This document shows, piece by piece, positions 36,205 through 45,733 of a stretch of DNA of 64,000 nucleotides. Source of the stretch: CAVSUZ01 sp963834715. Its GTDB lineage: Bacteria > Pseudomonadota > Alphaproteobacteria > Acetobacterales > Acetobacteraceae. Where the stretch lies: positions 930,001-994,000 of the forward strand of contig CAWIDE010000006.1 in NCBI GenBank assembly GCA_963834715.1. The letters are read 5' to 3'. Numbering within the stretch: position 1 is the first letter of the stretch; each line of letters opens with the position of its first letter. The notes under the pieces are model-generated. The model was not told the origin of the DNA. It saw only the letters and a list, made by a program, of their open reading frames with translations, and searched no databases. The position numbers were made by a program, and so were the translations under genes.

Positions 36205-37705
36205 CTAGGCCGCCGCGGCTGCCCCCCGCACGTGCGGCTTGTCCGCATGTATATATAAGCTGGTCCGATCTGGCTTCGCCTGAGCCGGCGGCGGTACCGG
36301 CAGCTCATAGGCCACCTCCTGCCGGTGATCCGCAAGCAGCGCGCCCGCATCATACACGCTGCTGAAATGGAACATATTCCGCAGGAAGTTCGTCTGCCCC
36401 CGCAGCAGCAGCTTGGCGAATACCGGCGCGGCCTCACGCAACGTGTGCCAGCCGAGGTGCTTGCGGTTCAGCACCTGCTGCGTCATCGTCAGTTCTCGAT
36501 AAAACTCCGCCAGCGGCAGCTTCGTCGGCAGCACGCAATGCTGGATATCGAACAACCGGTAATCGCGGGAGGTCAGTTTCCGCGATTCCGTTACCCAGGT
36601 CTCGGTCCCGGGATAGGGCGTGTTGACGCTGATATTCACCACATACGGCACTTCCAGGCACCACTGGCGCACGGTCTCGAACCGCGCATGGTCCCAGTCC
36701 GGGTCGGCGATGATGTTGATCGCGACGTTAATGCTCAGGGAGCGGGCGTAGTCCAGCGCCGCGAAATTCTGGTCCAGCGCCACCCGCTTTCGGAATTTTT
36801 TCAACCCCTCCTCGTCAATCGCCTCCAGCCCGAGGAACATCATCTTCAACCCGAGCCTGCGCCACTCGCGGAACACGTCCTTATGCCGCAGCAGCACATC
36901 CGCCCGGGTCTCAAGGTAATACTCCTTGCGGACATTCCGCCGTGCCAGGGCCTCGGCGATCGCCATCCCATGCTCGGCGCGGACGAAGGCAACATCATCG
37001 ACGATAAAGACACCCGGCTCCCGGATCGACGCCAACTCGTCAGCGATGCGGTCGGGGCTGCGCAGCCGGTAGGACCGGCCATAAAAAGTCCACGCGCTGC
37101 AGAAGGAACAGTCCCAGGGACAGCCGCGCGAGAACTCGATGGAAGCGGCCGGGTCCAGCGTGCCGATAAAGTACTTCCGCCGGTGTCGCAGCAGATGACG
37201 CGCTGGGGTAAGGGCGTCCAGGTCGTCCACGAACACCGGCGGTGGCCCGTTACCTTCCAGCGTAACGGCGCCCGGGACCGTCGTCAGCTCGCGGCCGGCG
37301 GCTACCGCCGAAAGCAACGCCGGCAAGACCGCCTCGCCTTCCCCCTTCAGGATGCAGCCGATCGCGCCTTCGGCATGCTCCAGCATCGGCCTGGCGGTGA
37401 AGGACACCGAGTGCCCGCCCACTGTGATCACTGTTTCCGGGAGAATTTTCTTTGTCGCCTTAGCAAGATCAACGATTTCCGGCACGTTAGCCAGGTAGTT
37501 GCAGGAGAACGCGATAACGTCAGGGCGCCAGTTGCGCACCATGGCGAAGTAGGCCCGGTGATCTTCAACCTGCAGGTCCAGGATGCGCACATTGTGGCCG
37601 GCGCGTTCGGCCGCAGCAGCGACCAGCTCCAGTCCCAGCGGCTCGAGTTCGCAGGAACACTTTAGTGTACATGAGAGGCCCCGGATGGACCGCCAGCAGC
37701 TTCAT
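36205..37705 (-). pseudogene. hpnR: Hopanoid C-3 methylase HpnR, one-base frameshift near the N-terminus
   Basis: This is a B12-binding radical SAM enzyme that methylates hopanoids at C-3. A B12-binding N-terminus (FSCNYLANVPEIVDLAK, GGHSVSFTA) is followed by the radical SAM cluster motif SRGCPWDCSFCSAW and by GVFIVDDVAFV, YYLETRADVLLR and VNISVNTPYPGTETW, all diagnostic for HpnR. ATG 37705 has a GGGAGA binding site and begins MKLLAVHPGPLMYTKVFLR, but that frame is lost. Deleting one base at the AA pair (complement of 37648-37649) gives LRLEPLGLELVAAAAERAGH and a 499-residue protein. A shorter product from 37590 would lack part of the B12 domain. Mutation or sequence error. Confidence 0.85.
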
Positions 37706-37796
37706 CCGATTCTCCCTTGCATCGCCTGGACGAGGATCATGCACCCTGCCACGCGCCAGGGCGCCGATGCTCGCCTGTTTGTGCGCTCGGCCTGCC

Positions 37797-38423
37797 TCAA
37801 GTCAGCTTGCCCCGGATAATACCCAGCGCCGCCGCAAATGCCTCATCCGCCGTCAGCTCGGTGGTGTCCATTATGGTGGCGTCCGGGGCCGGCCGCATCG
37901 GTGCGACCAGGCGTGCCGAGTCTTGCGCATCCCTCACCTGCATCTCCTCCAGCACCTGCTCCTCCGTCGCATCGATCCCGCGAGTCCGCAATTCCAGCCA
38001 GCGGCGTTCCACGCGCGCCTTCAGGCTGGCAGTGACAAACAGTTTGACCGGCGCATCCGGCAAAATCACGGTGCCGATATCGCGCCCGTCGAGGACGGCT
38101 CCATGTTCGGCAAATCCACGCTGGAAGTCGAGCAGTGCCGCGCGCACGCCGGGAATCGCAGCCACGCGGGAGGCGGCGGCGTCGACTTCCGGCGCGCGCA
38201 AACCCGGCCGGTGCAGGTGCTCGGCGCTCAGCCTACGGGCCGCCTGCTCCGCCGCGGCGGGATCGGATGGGTCGGCGCCGGCGTCCAGCACATGTCTGGC
38301 TACGGCGCGATAGAGCAGGCCGGTATCAAGGTGCGGTAGGTTGAGGTGGGCAGCGATCCGCTTGGCCAGCGTACCCTTGCCCGCGGCGGCTGGACCATCG
38401 ATGGCGATGATCAGGGGCGTCGT
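37797..38423 (-). CDS. cmk: Cytidylate kinase with a non-canonical (ACG) start
   Basis: This enzyme phosphorylates CMP and dCMP. The P-loop IDGPAAAGKGTLAKRIA and LPHLDTGLLYRAVARH lie upstream of the first ordinary start codon (GTG 38291), so translation must begin earlier. GRDIGTVILPDAPVKLFVTA is the conserved middle and VERRWLELR is in the lid. Upstream in-frame codons contain no ATG, GTG or TTG. The likely start is ACG at 38423-38421, overlapping the aroA stop as TGACG where TGATG would be normal; CTG 38426 is another option. From ACG the protein is 208 residues, the usual length. Confidence 0.88.
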   Translation of the reverse strand, partial: TTPLIIAIDGPAAAGKGTLAKRIAAHLNLPHLDTGLLYRAVARHVLDAGADPSDPAAAEQAARRLSAEHLHRPGLRAPEVDAAASRVAAIPGVRAALLDFQRGFAEHGAVLDGRDIGTVILPDAPVKLFVTASLKARVERRWLELRTRGIDATEEQVLEEMQVRDAQDSARLVAPMRPAPDATIMDTTELTADEAFAAALGIIRGKLT

Positions 38424-39757
38424 CAGCTTATTGCTCCGCCAATGCGGTTCATCAGGGGGACGAAACCCGGGAAGCTGGTGTCGATGAACGCGGCATCGTC
38501 CACGGCCACCGGCCGGCCCGTGGCCATCCCAAGAACAAGGGCACTCATCGCAAGCCGGTGGTCCATATGGGTCGCCACGGTCGCGCCGCCCGCGGGTGGC
38601 TTCTCGGTCGCGTGGATGACCATGTCATCACCCTCGAGTTCGACCTGCACGCCATTGCCGGCCAGCAGGGCCGCCGTGGCCGAAAGTCTGTCACTTTCTT
38701 TTACCCGGAGCTCTTTCAGGCCGCGCATCCGGGTGGTTCCTTCCGCACAGGAAGCGATCACGGCAAGGATCGGATACTCGTCGATCATGCTGGGGGCGCG
38801 AGCGGGCGCCACGTCGGCTCCACGCAGCGAGCCATGCCGTACCACTAGGTCGCCGACCGGTTCGCCCCCTTCCGTGCGGCGGTTTTCGACCGTGATGTCC
38901 GCTCCCATCTCGGCGAGTGTCGCCAGCAACCCGGTGCGCAGCGGATTCAGCCCGACCCCCTGTATAATGAGATGCGATTCCGGCACGAGCAGGGCGGCGG
39001 CAATGGGAAAAGCGGCCGAGGAAGGATCGCCGGGGACAGACACCTCGGCGGCACTCAGCTCCGGCTGGCCCTGCAGACGAATGACGCGTCCGTTCCCCTG
39101 GGTCTCTACCGAGACGTCAGCCCCGAAATGTCGCAGCATATTTTCCGTGTGATCGCGCGTGGCTTCGGCCTCGGTTACACGGGTCAGACCGCGCGCATTC
39201 AGGCCCGCGAGCAGAACAGCGGATTTGACCTGCGCGGACGGAACCGGCACGGCGTAATCGAGCGATAGCGCGTCCCTTGCCCCCTCGACGGCCAGCGGCA
39301 GCCGACCGCCCTCGCGCGTCCGGAATATCGCACCGCAGCCCGCCAGGGGCTGGGTGACGCGGCCCATCGGGCGGCGCCGCAAGCTGGCATCGCCCGTCAT
39401 CACGGCGAAGATCGGATGGCTGGCCAGGACGCCGCACAGTAGCCGTGCCGCGGTTCCAGAGTTGCCCATGTCCAGCACGTCGTCTGGCTCGGTCAGGCCG
39501 CCGATGCCGCAGCCGGCGACCAGCCAGGCGTCGCCCGAGCGCTCGACATGGGCGCCGAGCGTCCGCATGACGGCGGCGGTGCGCAGGACGTCCTCGCCTT
39601 CCAGCAGGCCGGTGATGCGCGTCTCTCCCACCGCCAGGGCACCGAACATAAGGGCACGATGGCTGATCGACTTGTCGCCCGGGACGATGATCCGCCCCTT
39701 AAGGCCCGCGCGTGGTCGCGCGGATCGCACAGGACGGGCGCGGGGAAGATCGTGCAT
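38423..39757 (-). CDS. aroA: 3-phosphoshikimate 1-carboxyvinyltransferase (EPSP synthase)
   Basis: This is the sixth step of the shikimate pathway: phosphoenolpyruvate plus shikimate 3-phosphate to EPSP. The 444-residue protein has the two inverse-alpha/beta domains with GRIIVPGDKSISHRALM (about residues 21-37), LDMGNSGTAARLLCGVL (about residues 91-107), SLRRRPMGRVTQPL, and DEYPILAVIASCAEG followed by RVKESDR. Complete. It is followed by cmk with overlapping ends and divergent from the FYDLN-acid gene, as is common in Alphaproteobacteria. Confidence 0.95.
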   Translation of the reverse strand: MHDLPRARPVRSARPRAGLKGRIIVPGDKSISHRALMFGALAVGETRITGLLEGEDVLRTAAVMRTLGAHVERSGDAWLVAGCGIGGLTEPDDVLDMGNSGTAARLLCGVLASHPIFAVMTGDASLRRRPMGRVTQPLAGCGAIFRTREGGRLPLAVEGARDALSLDYAVPVPSAQVKSAVLLAGLNARGLTRVTEAEATRDHTENMLRHFGADVSVETQGNGRVIRLQGQPELSAAEVSVPGDPSSAAFPIAAALLVPESHLIIQGVGLNPLRTGLLATLAEMGADITVENRRTEGGEPVGDLVVRHGSLRGADVAPARAPSMIDEYPILAVIASCAEGTTRMRGLKELRVKESDRLSATAALLAGNGVQVELEGDDMVIHATEKPPAGGATVATHMDHRLAMSALVLGMATGRPVAVDDAAFIDTSFPGFVPLMNRIGGAIS

Positions 39758-39839
39758 ACAAGCCGATTAGCACGCGCAAGCGGGTTTGACAGCGCCCGAG
39801 CCCGGTGGCATGGCGCCCGGCTTCGATGCGAGGCTTTCC

Positions 39840-40172
39840 ATGGTAAAACCCGAACTCGGCAGCAAGCGCGTCTGTGTTGCCTGCGGCACGCGCTTTTACG
39901 ACCTGGGCAGATCGCCGGCGATCTGCCCGAAATGCGGCACGGAACAACCGATGGAGCAGCCGCGCGTGCGCCGGCCGAGCGGCGGCGCTCCGGAGCGTCC
40001 GAAGAAGCCGGTTCCGGTTCCTGGCGTGGAAGAGGCGGATATCGAGGTCGAGGGTGTCGAGGAAGAGACCGACGAGGAGGTGCTGGAAGATACCGGCGAC
40101 CTCGAGGACGACAACGACGCGATCGGGCCGGATATCGAGGTAGAAACGGATAGCGAAGAGGGCGAGCGGTAG
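39840..40172 (+). CDS. TIGR02300 / FYDLN acid domain protein
   Basis: This is a small acidic zinc-ribbon protein found throughout Alphaproteobacteria, role unknown. The sequence MVKPELGSKRVCVACGTRFY, then DLGRSPAICPKCG contains the two CxxC pairs and the FYDLN-like motif (here FYDLG). The rest is acidic and low-complexity (ETDEEVLEDTGDLEDD). ATG 39840 is chosen because the family begins with this residue and GAGG precedes it; in-frame codons upstream add a non-homologous stretch. 110 residues. It is divergent from aroA. Confidence 0.9.
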   Translation: MVKPELGSKRVCVACGTRFYDLGRSPAICPKCGTEQPMEQPRVRRPSGGAPERPKKPVPVPGVEEADIEVEGVEEETDEEVLEDTGDLEDDNDAIGPDIEVETDSEEGER

Positions 40173-40204
40173 GACCCGTAGCGCATGGGACAAACGCCCC
40201 AGAC

Positions 40205-40246
40205 CTCACCCGTCGTGGCCAGCCCTGAGTCCGCCCTCCACGCAAG
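40205..40246. repeat. Dispersed intergenic repeat, short form
   Basis: This segment (CTCACCCGTCGTGGCCAG ... CCCTCCACGCA) resembles the one after rpsA (45734-45777: TCACACCCGTGATGGCCGGG ... CCCATCCACGCA). It sits exactly at the left end of the nucleoside transporter remnant, suggesting that the repeat marks the deletion junction. Confidence 0.45.
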
Positions 40247-40251
40247 GACCG

Positions 40252-40612
40252 CGGGGCGTCGCGTGTTCGCCTTTCCATTCCGCCCGTTGATGTGGCTGAT
40301 CGGTGTTCCCTGGCGGGAGAGTGCGGTGGCAGCCTCCTTGATGGCAACGAAAACGGTGCTCAATGAGTTTGTAGCCTGTGCCACCCTGGGCAAAATGCGG
40401 GCGGGGCGCTGTCGCCCCACACGCGGGCGATCTCGACCTACGCATTGTGCGGCTTTTGCCAATTTTGGCAGTGCTGGGATCCTGGTCGGCGGCCTGGGCG
40501 AATAGTCCCGGACCGGCGCGAGGAAGTGGTATCGCTGGGGATGCGGTCAGTGATCTCGGGCACGCTTGCTAAGCGGTGCGCTAGCGGGAGCACTGATCTG
40601 ATAGGTAGTAGG
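40252..40612 (+). pseudogene. 3' remnant of a NupC-type nucleoside transporter
   Basis: Only the last quarter of a concentrative nucleoside transporter remains, in broken frames. FRPLMWLIGVPWRESAVAAS followed by LMATKTVLNEFVA is the conserved helix pair with the NEF motif. A second frame gives ALSPHTRAISTYALCGF. A switch back gives ANFGSAGILVGGLGE, then REEVVSLGMRSVISGTLAK. These fit end to end in NupC order with at least two frameshifts. No N-terminal part is found; a dispersed repeat occupies the left edge. This fills the gap between the FYDLN gene and the kinase. Confidence 0.75.
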
Positions 40613-40741
40613 CAATAGTTTAATTCTGGAGCGAACGTTATACCGTAATCTTAACGGCACTATAACGCTTACGCGCGGGTAAGTGCCGCAATGTCTGCAC
40701 TTTCGGTGGCAATTCGAAGATTCGGTTAAGGCCGCGGAAGG

Positions 40742-42940
40742 GTGCTTCAATTGCGGGCTCGCTTGACCGATCTGGTGAGGCTGACCTTCTCTCCAGGGCT
40801 GACACGCCAGGTCCAGGCGGTCGCGGTGATCCTTCTCGTCGGCTTGTTCGCCCTCGCGGTACAGCAGCTCATACGGACACGGGCCGTCCTGCTGGGCGAG
40901 ACCGAGACGCAGATGTCCCGGCTTGCCATGGTCTTCGCCGAACAGACCGGGCGAGCGCTGGAGTCAGTCAATCTCCTGCTGCAAGCCGCGGCAGAGGACT
41001 ACAGGCACACACCTTCGCTGGCCGGCGCGACGTCTGTCGATCCGGCTCTCGGGCGCCGCGTGGGGATGGTACGCCAGACGGCCGGAATGGGCATCGTAGA
41101 TCGATCCGGCAGGTTTGTGGTTGCGTCTTCGCCCGATCTGATTCGGATCAGCTTGCCCTCCTCGGTGTTGGCTCTGATCCGGCGGGCGATAGAGCACCCG
41201 GCCTCCGGTCTTCGTATCGGCGGCCCGTTCCGGGCGCCCGACGGCCTATGGACCGCAGCGATGATTCGCCCGGCGCCGGCCGACGATCCTATGGACGATT
41301 CCGCCGCCGTAGCTTTGCTGAACCTGGGCTATTTCGAGGACTTCTACCAAGCCGTCGAACTGACCGAGAACGGGGCGATTCTGCTGCACCTACGCGATGG
41401 AACCGTGCTGGCGCGTTACCCGCACCAGAGCGAGATTGTCGGCCGCAGCTATGCCGCTCTGCGACCGTTCAGAGACATTCTGGACAAAGGCAGGATGGCG
41501 GGCACGCTGATTATGCAAAGCCCCCTCGACGGGCACACGCGAGTCCTGGCCATTCGCGCCCTGAAGGCATTTCCCCTCGCCGTGAATGTATCGGTCGACG
41601 AAAGCGACGCGATGGCCCTGTGGCGCCGGCAGGCAATGACATTCGGAGCGTTTTGCGCCGGAATCGCTGTGGTGGCGACTGGGCTGCTGCTGATGCTGGC
41701 CGGCCGCACACAGGAGAAAGAAGAATTACTAGAGCAGGTACGGGAAGCGAGCCAGCGCATGGCAAACGAAATGCAGGAGCGGCAGAAGGTTGAATGCGCC
41801 CTACGGGAGGCGCAACGGACCGAAGCGGTCGGCCGGATCACCGGCGGTGTGGCGCACGATTTCAACAATTTGCTCGCAATCGTACTGGGTAATATTGATC
41901 TTTTGGAACGTACTCTCTCCCTGAACGACACGGCCTTGGGTCGTCTTGCGACCATGCGTACCGCGGTCGAGCGTGGGGCGACCCTGACCAGCCAGCTACT
42001 GGCATTTGCACGCCGCTAGCCATTGCTTCCGCGACCAGCGAACCTGAACACCTTGGTCGGCGGGTTGCGCGATTTGGTGCAGAGCGCAGTGAGCAGCCGG
42101 GTCAAGCTTTCGCTAGAGCTGGGCGAGGCCTTGCCGCTTGCCTCAGTTGATCCGGCACAGATGGAGCTCGTGATCCTGAACCTGGCGATCAACGCCCGGG
42201 AAGCGATGCCGGACGGCGGAAGCCTGAGGATCACAACGTCATTCGCAGAGGTCGAGCCGCGGGAACAGGACGAGTTCCTGCCTGGGAGATACCTGATCCT
42301 GGCGGTCGAAGACACCGGGGTAGGCATGACCTCGGAGGTCGCCGCGCGGGCCTTCGAACCGTTTTACACAACCAAGCCGGTGGGGCGGGGGTCGGGACTT
42401 GGTCTCAGCCAGGTTTACGGGGTGGCTCGGCAGCTTGGCGGTGGCACCCGGATCGAGAGCAGGAGGGGAACGGGCACCGCAGTATTCGTCTATTTGCCGG
42501 CGGCGGACGGAAAGCAAGCAGAAGCCCCCCACAGCCCACCGGCGGCGGCACCGGTGAACGTAACCCAGGCGCACGTGCTCGTTGTCGACGACGATCTCGC
42601 GGTGCGAGAAACGACCGCCGCGCTGCTGGGCGAGCTCGGCTACGACGTATACGAGGCGGCGAGCGGGGAAGAAGCGTTGGAGGCGCTGGCCTGTGAGCCG
42701 CCGATAGACGTGATGCTGACGGATGTCGTCATGCCGGTAATGACTGGATCGGAACTCGCCGGCCGGGCTCGGGCTAGTTATCCCGAGCTCCCGGTGGTGT
42801 TCATTTCCGGCTACTCCGATCCGGAAGCTATGGTGGGCGCTGGGGAATTTGCCAACTTCGTGCGTAAGCCCGCCTGTCCCGACGTGCTGGTGCGGGCGAT
42901 TGAAGGGGCGCTTACCCGGCACCCGGCTGCCGCGGAGTAG
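40742..42940 (+). pseudogene. Hybrid sensor histidine kinase interrupted by an in-frame amber codon
   Basis: A single 732-codon frame contains two membrane helices (about residues 25-43 and 301-322) flanking a periplasmic dCache-like sensor. The HisKA box is RITGGVAHDFNNLLAIVLG (about residue 373), followed by HATPase motifs (LAINAREAMPDGG, EDTGVGMT, GRGSGLGLSQVYG) and a C-terminal receiver (VLVVDDDLAV, LTDVVMP, FISGYSD). TAG at 42017-42019 replaces what is normally a glutamine codon in the sequence LLAFARR-(Q)-PLLPRP. The product would end after the phosphoacceptor helices, without an ATPase domain. A C-to-T change in CAG explains it. Reinitiation at TTG 42023 is possible but unlikely. The end overlaps the convergent DUF1194 gene by 29 bp. 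Confidence 0.88.
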
Positions 42941-43649
42941 CACCGGGACCCGAGGCGATTTCCTGAATCAGCTTGCGCAGGACTGCCTGGCCAAATGTCT
43001 TGTAATCGTGGACCTCAAGAACGAAGCTCACCTCCCCGGTTGTGACGTTATGGCGGTAGTAGTTATCCAAACCGCCTGGCGGATGAGTGTGTGCCTGCAG
43101 CCAGGGAATGTCGCTCTCATTGGCGATTGCCAGGCCGTTGATGGTGATGCCCTCACTGGCTGCCTCGTCCCGCGCCTCCTGCACCGGTCGGCCCGCGTTA
43201 TTGGTGCCGTCACCCGCGACATCAATGATCTTCCGGCTGGCCTGAACCCCGCTATGGGCCAGTTCATCCAACGCCTGGGTAATGCCGTCGCCAATGGCGG
43301 TATGGCCCCAGGCGGAGCGCGGAGCATCCCGTAGTTTCGTGGCGAAATCGCGCGAGGTCGCGGCGTCCTTAATGATGATCCACGGCAGGACCGTAAACAC
43401 CTGGCCGGCGCCGGCGAATTCGATGAAGCACACGGCGATGCGCCCCTGGGGGCCGCCCTGAATGGCGGAAATTACCGCGGGATTGTTGAACGCATTATAG
43501 TAGCCGTCCTTCTCCAGCTTGTATTCATCGTCATTGATACTGCCGGAGACGTCATCGACGATGGCCAGAGCGACGTCCACTGGCTGGGCGGCCTGAACCG
43601 CTGGGGCAGCACACCCGAGGAAGGCAAGTGTGAGCAGGAACCGGGTCAT
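42912..43649 (-). CDS. Secreted DUF1194 (VWA-like) protein
   Basis: This is a 245-residue periplasmic or secreted protein. The signal peptide MTRFLLTLAFLGCAAPAVQA is followed by a von Willebrand A-like domain with the MIDAS motif DDVSGSIN (DxSxS, about residues 32-39) and a downstream threonine/aspartate (GHTAIGDGITQALDEL, DVAGDGTNN), matching DUF1194. Members may bind divalent metal and act as adhesion or chaperone-like factors, but no function is established. It is convergent with the kinase gene. Confidence 0.88.
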   Translation of the reverse strand: MTRFLLTLAFLGCAAPAVQAAQPVDVALAIVDDVSGSINDDEYKLEKDGYYNAFNNPAVISAIQGGPQGRIAVCFIEFAGAGQVFTVLPWIIIKDAATSRDFATKLRDAPRSAWGHTAIGDGITQALDELAHSGVQASRKIIDVAGDGTNNAGRPVQEARDEAASEGITINGLAIANESDIPWLQAHTHPPGGLDNYYRHNVTTGEVSFVLEVHDYKTFGQAVLRKLIQEIASGPGATPRQPGAG

Positions 43650-43787
43650 CGGTCAGCTCCGCCACGGTTGAACTGTGATAGGGTGTGGCCCGGCGGATGA
43701 AATGGTCAAGCAAATCGCGCAGGGTGGTCTGGCGTCGGCGGATGACGGAGCCGTGAATTTGTGCGCTGGCGAAATTGCCGCTTTCGC

Positions 43788-43889
43788 TTGACTCTTATCC
43801 TTTGCGGCGTATCTGTTCCCCGACACGCGAGCTAGACGTGTTACCTCGCCGCAATCCGCAACCCGGCCCGCGGGGATGTCCCTGCGGGC
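43788..43889 (+). promoter_or_regulatory. Putative rpsA promoter and leader hairpin
   Basis: TTGACT (43788-43793) and TATCTG (43810-43815) form a sigma-70-like promoter with a 16-bp spacer, upstream of rpsA. The resulting leader of about 150 nt contains a strong hairpin at 43866-43889 (GCCCGC-GGGG-ATGT-CCCT-GCGGGC). A structured leader fits autogenous control known for S1 in gammaproteobacteria, but this is inference. The rest of the 324-bp gap upstream of rpsA shows no gene. Confidence 0.5.
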
Positions 43890-43973
43890 ACGTCGTGCTT
43901 CTGGACGGAAGCGCGCCAAACAGAACTTCCTCGGTCGTAAGCCGAACGAAGGATAACGGAACAGACCCATCTA

Positions 43974-45719
43974 ATGGCAGCATCCGCCACGGCACGTGCC
44001 CTTGAACCTGTGCAGGACCACTTCAGGGGCGAGAATTTCGCTTCCCTGCTTGATGAGACCCTCGGTCGCGACAGCGGCTTCGACGGGTCGGTCGTCACCG
44101 GCCGCGTGGTCCGGCTGACAGACGAATACGTTATTGTAGATGTCGGGCTGAAGTCCGAAGGACGCGTGCCAACCAAGGAATTCGCACCCCCCGGGGGCGG
44201 CAAACCCGAAGTCCAGCCCGGGGAGGTGGTCGAGCTGTTTGTCGAGCGCTACGAGGACAAGGACGGCTCCATCGTGCTCTCGCGCGAAAAAGCGCGCCGC
44301 GAGGAAGCTTGGTCCACGCTTGAGAAAGCGTTCGAAACCCAGCAGCGCGTAAACGGAACAATCTATGGCCGAGTGAAGGGCGGCTTCACGGTTGATCTAG
44401 GCGGAGCCGTCGCATTCCTGCCCGGTTCGCAGGTGGATATCCGCCCGGTCCGCGACGTTGCCCCCCTGATGGGCAGCCCGCAGCCATTCCAGATCCTTAA
44501 GATGGACCGCGCCCGCGGCAACATCGTGGTTTCCCGCCGGGCAGTGCTGGAAGAAACCCGCGCCGAGCAGCGCAGCGAGCTGATCCAGGGGCTGAAAGAA
44601 GGCCAGATCCTGGATGGCGTGGTGAAGAACATCACCGACTACGGCGCCTTTGTCGACCTCGGCGGCGTCGACGGCCTGCTCCACGTGACCGATATCGCCT
44701 GGCGACGCATCAACCACCCGGCCGAGGCGTTGCAAATCGGCCAGCCGGTCCGCGTCCAGGTCATCCGCTTCAATCCGGAAACCCAGCGGATCAGCCTCGG
44801 CATGAAGCAGCTCGAGGTGGATCCATGGGAGGGCGTGGAAGCCAAATACCCGGTCGGGGCCAAGTATACCGGCCGCGTAACCAACATCACCGATTACGGC
44901 GCCTTCGTGGAACTGGAGCCCGGCGTCGAAGGCCTCGTGCACGTCAGCGAAATGTCCTGGACCAAGAAGAACGTGCATCCCGGCAAGATCGTCTCCACCA
45001 GCCAGGAGGTGGAGGTCATGGTGCTGGACGTCGATGCGTCCAAGCGGCGGATCTCCCTGGGCCTGAAGCAGGTGCAGCGGAACCCCTGGGAGCAGTTCGT
45101 GGACGATCATCAGGTCGGCTCGGTGGTCGAGGGCGAAATCCGCAACATCACCGAGTTCGGATTGTTCATCGGCTTGGGGCCTGACCTCGACGGGATGGTC
45201 CACATGTCCGACATCTCCTGGGACGAACCCGGAGAGCTGGCCATCGCTCATTACAACAAGGGCGACGTCGTCAAAGCCAAGGTGCTGGACGTCGATGTGG
45301 AGAAAGAGCGGATCAGTCTTGGGATCAAGCAGCTCAGAGAAGATCCGGCCGCGGCAGCACTGGAAGGCATCCACAAGGGCGGCGTCGTGACCTGCGTGGT
45401 CACCGGCATCCAGCCCAACGGCATCGACGTGAAAGTGGGCGACGTACTGACTGGCTTCATCCGCCGCTCCGAGCTGGCACGCGACAAAGCCGACCAGCGG
45501 CCTGACCGCTTCGCGGTCGGTGAGAAAGTGGACGCCAAGGTCACCGCAATCGACCGGACCGCCCGCAAGCTGCAACTGACCATCAAGGGCAAGGAGATGG
45601 ACGAGGAGAAGACGGCGATGGCTGAGTTCGGCTCCTCCAACTCCGGCGCCTCTCTGGGCGATATTCTTGGCGCGGCAATCCGCCGCCGGAACCAGCAGGC
45701 ACAGTCCGACAACCAGTGA
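43974..45719 (+). CDS. rpsA: 30S ribosomal protein S1
   Basis: This is the mRNA-binding ribosomal protein with six S1/OB-fold repeats in 581 residues. Typical repeats are GRVVRLTDEYVIVDVGLKSE (first), GVVKNITDYGAFVDLGGVDG (third) and GRVTNITDYGAFVELEPGVE (fourth). The C-terminal domain is shorter and more basic (TAIDRTARKLQLTIKGKEM). The length is normal for Alphaproteobacteria. It heads an rpsA-sppA-ihfB-lapA-pyrF-trpF gene string. In relatives cmk directly precedes rpsA; here cmk lies 5.5 kb away on the other strand. Confidence 0.96.
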   Translation: MAASATARALEPVQDHFRGENFASLLDETLGRDSGFDGSVVTGRVVRLTDEYVIVDVGLKSEGRVPTKEFAPPGGGKPEVQPGEVVELFVERYEDKDGSIVLSREKARREEAWSTLEKAFETQQRVNGTIYGRVKGGFTVDLGGAVAFLPGSQVDIRPVRDVAPLMGSPQPFQILKMDRARGNIVVSRRAVLEETRAEQRSELIQGLKEGQILDGVVKNITDYGAFVDLGGVDGLLHVTDIAWRRINHPAEALQIGQPVRVQVIRFNPETQRISLGMKQLEVDPWEGVEAKYPVGAKYTGRVTNITDYGAFVELEPGVEGLVHVSEMSWTKKNVHPGKIVSTSQEVEVMVLDVDASKRRISLGLKQVQRNPWEQFVDDHQVGSVVEGEIRNITEFGLFIGLGPDLDGMVHMSDISWDEPGELAIAHYNKGDVVKAKVLDVDVEKERISLGIKQLREDPAAAALEGIHKGGVVTCVVTGIQPNGIDVKVGDVLTGFIRRSELARDKADQRPDRFAVGEKVDAKVTAIDRTARKLQLTIKGKEMDEEKTAMAEFGSSNSGASLGDILGAAIRRRNQQAQSDNQ

Positions 45720-45733
45720 GGGGGCTTCCCCTG

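Noticed and set aside
36325..37665. Long open frame on the + strand opposite hpnR
   Set aside because: It mirrors the high-GC third positions of hpnR and shows no protein-family motifs.
42017..42019. Recoded amber codon (suppression or pyrrolysine)
   Set aside because: No pyl genes are visible, other genes in the window end normally with TAG, and a one-step change from the expected glutamine codon is simpler.
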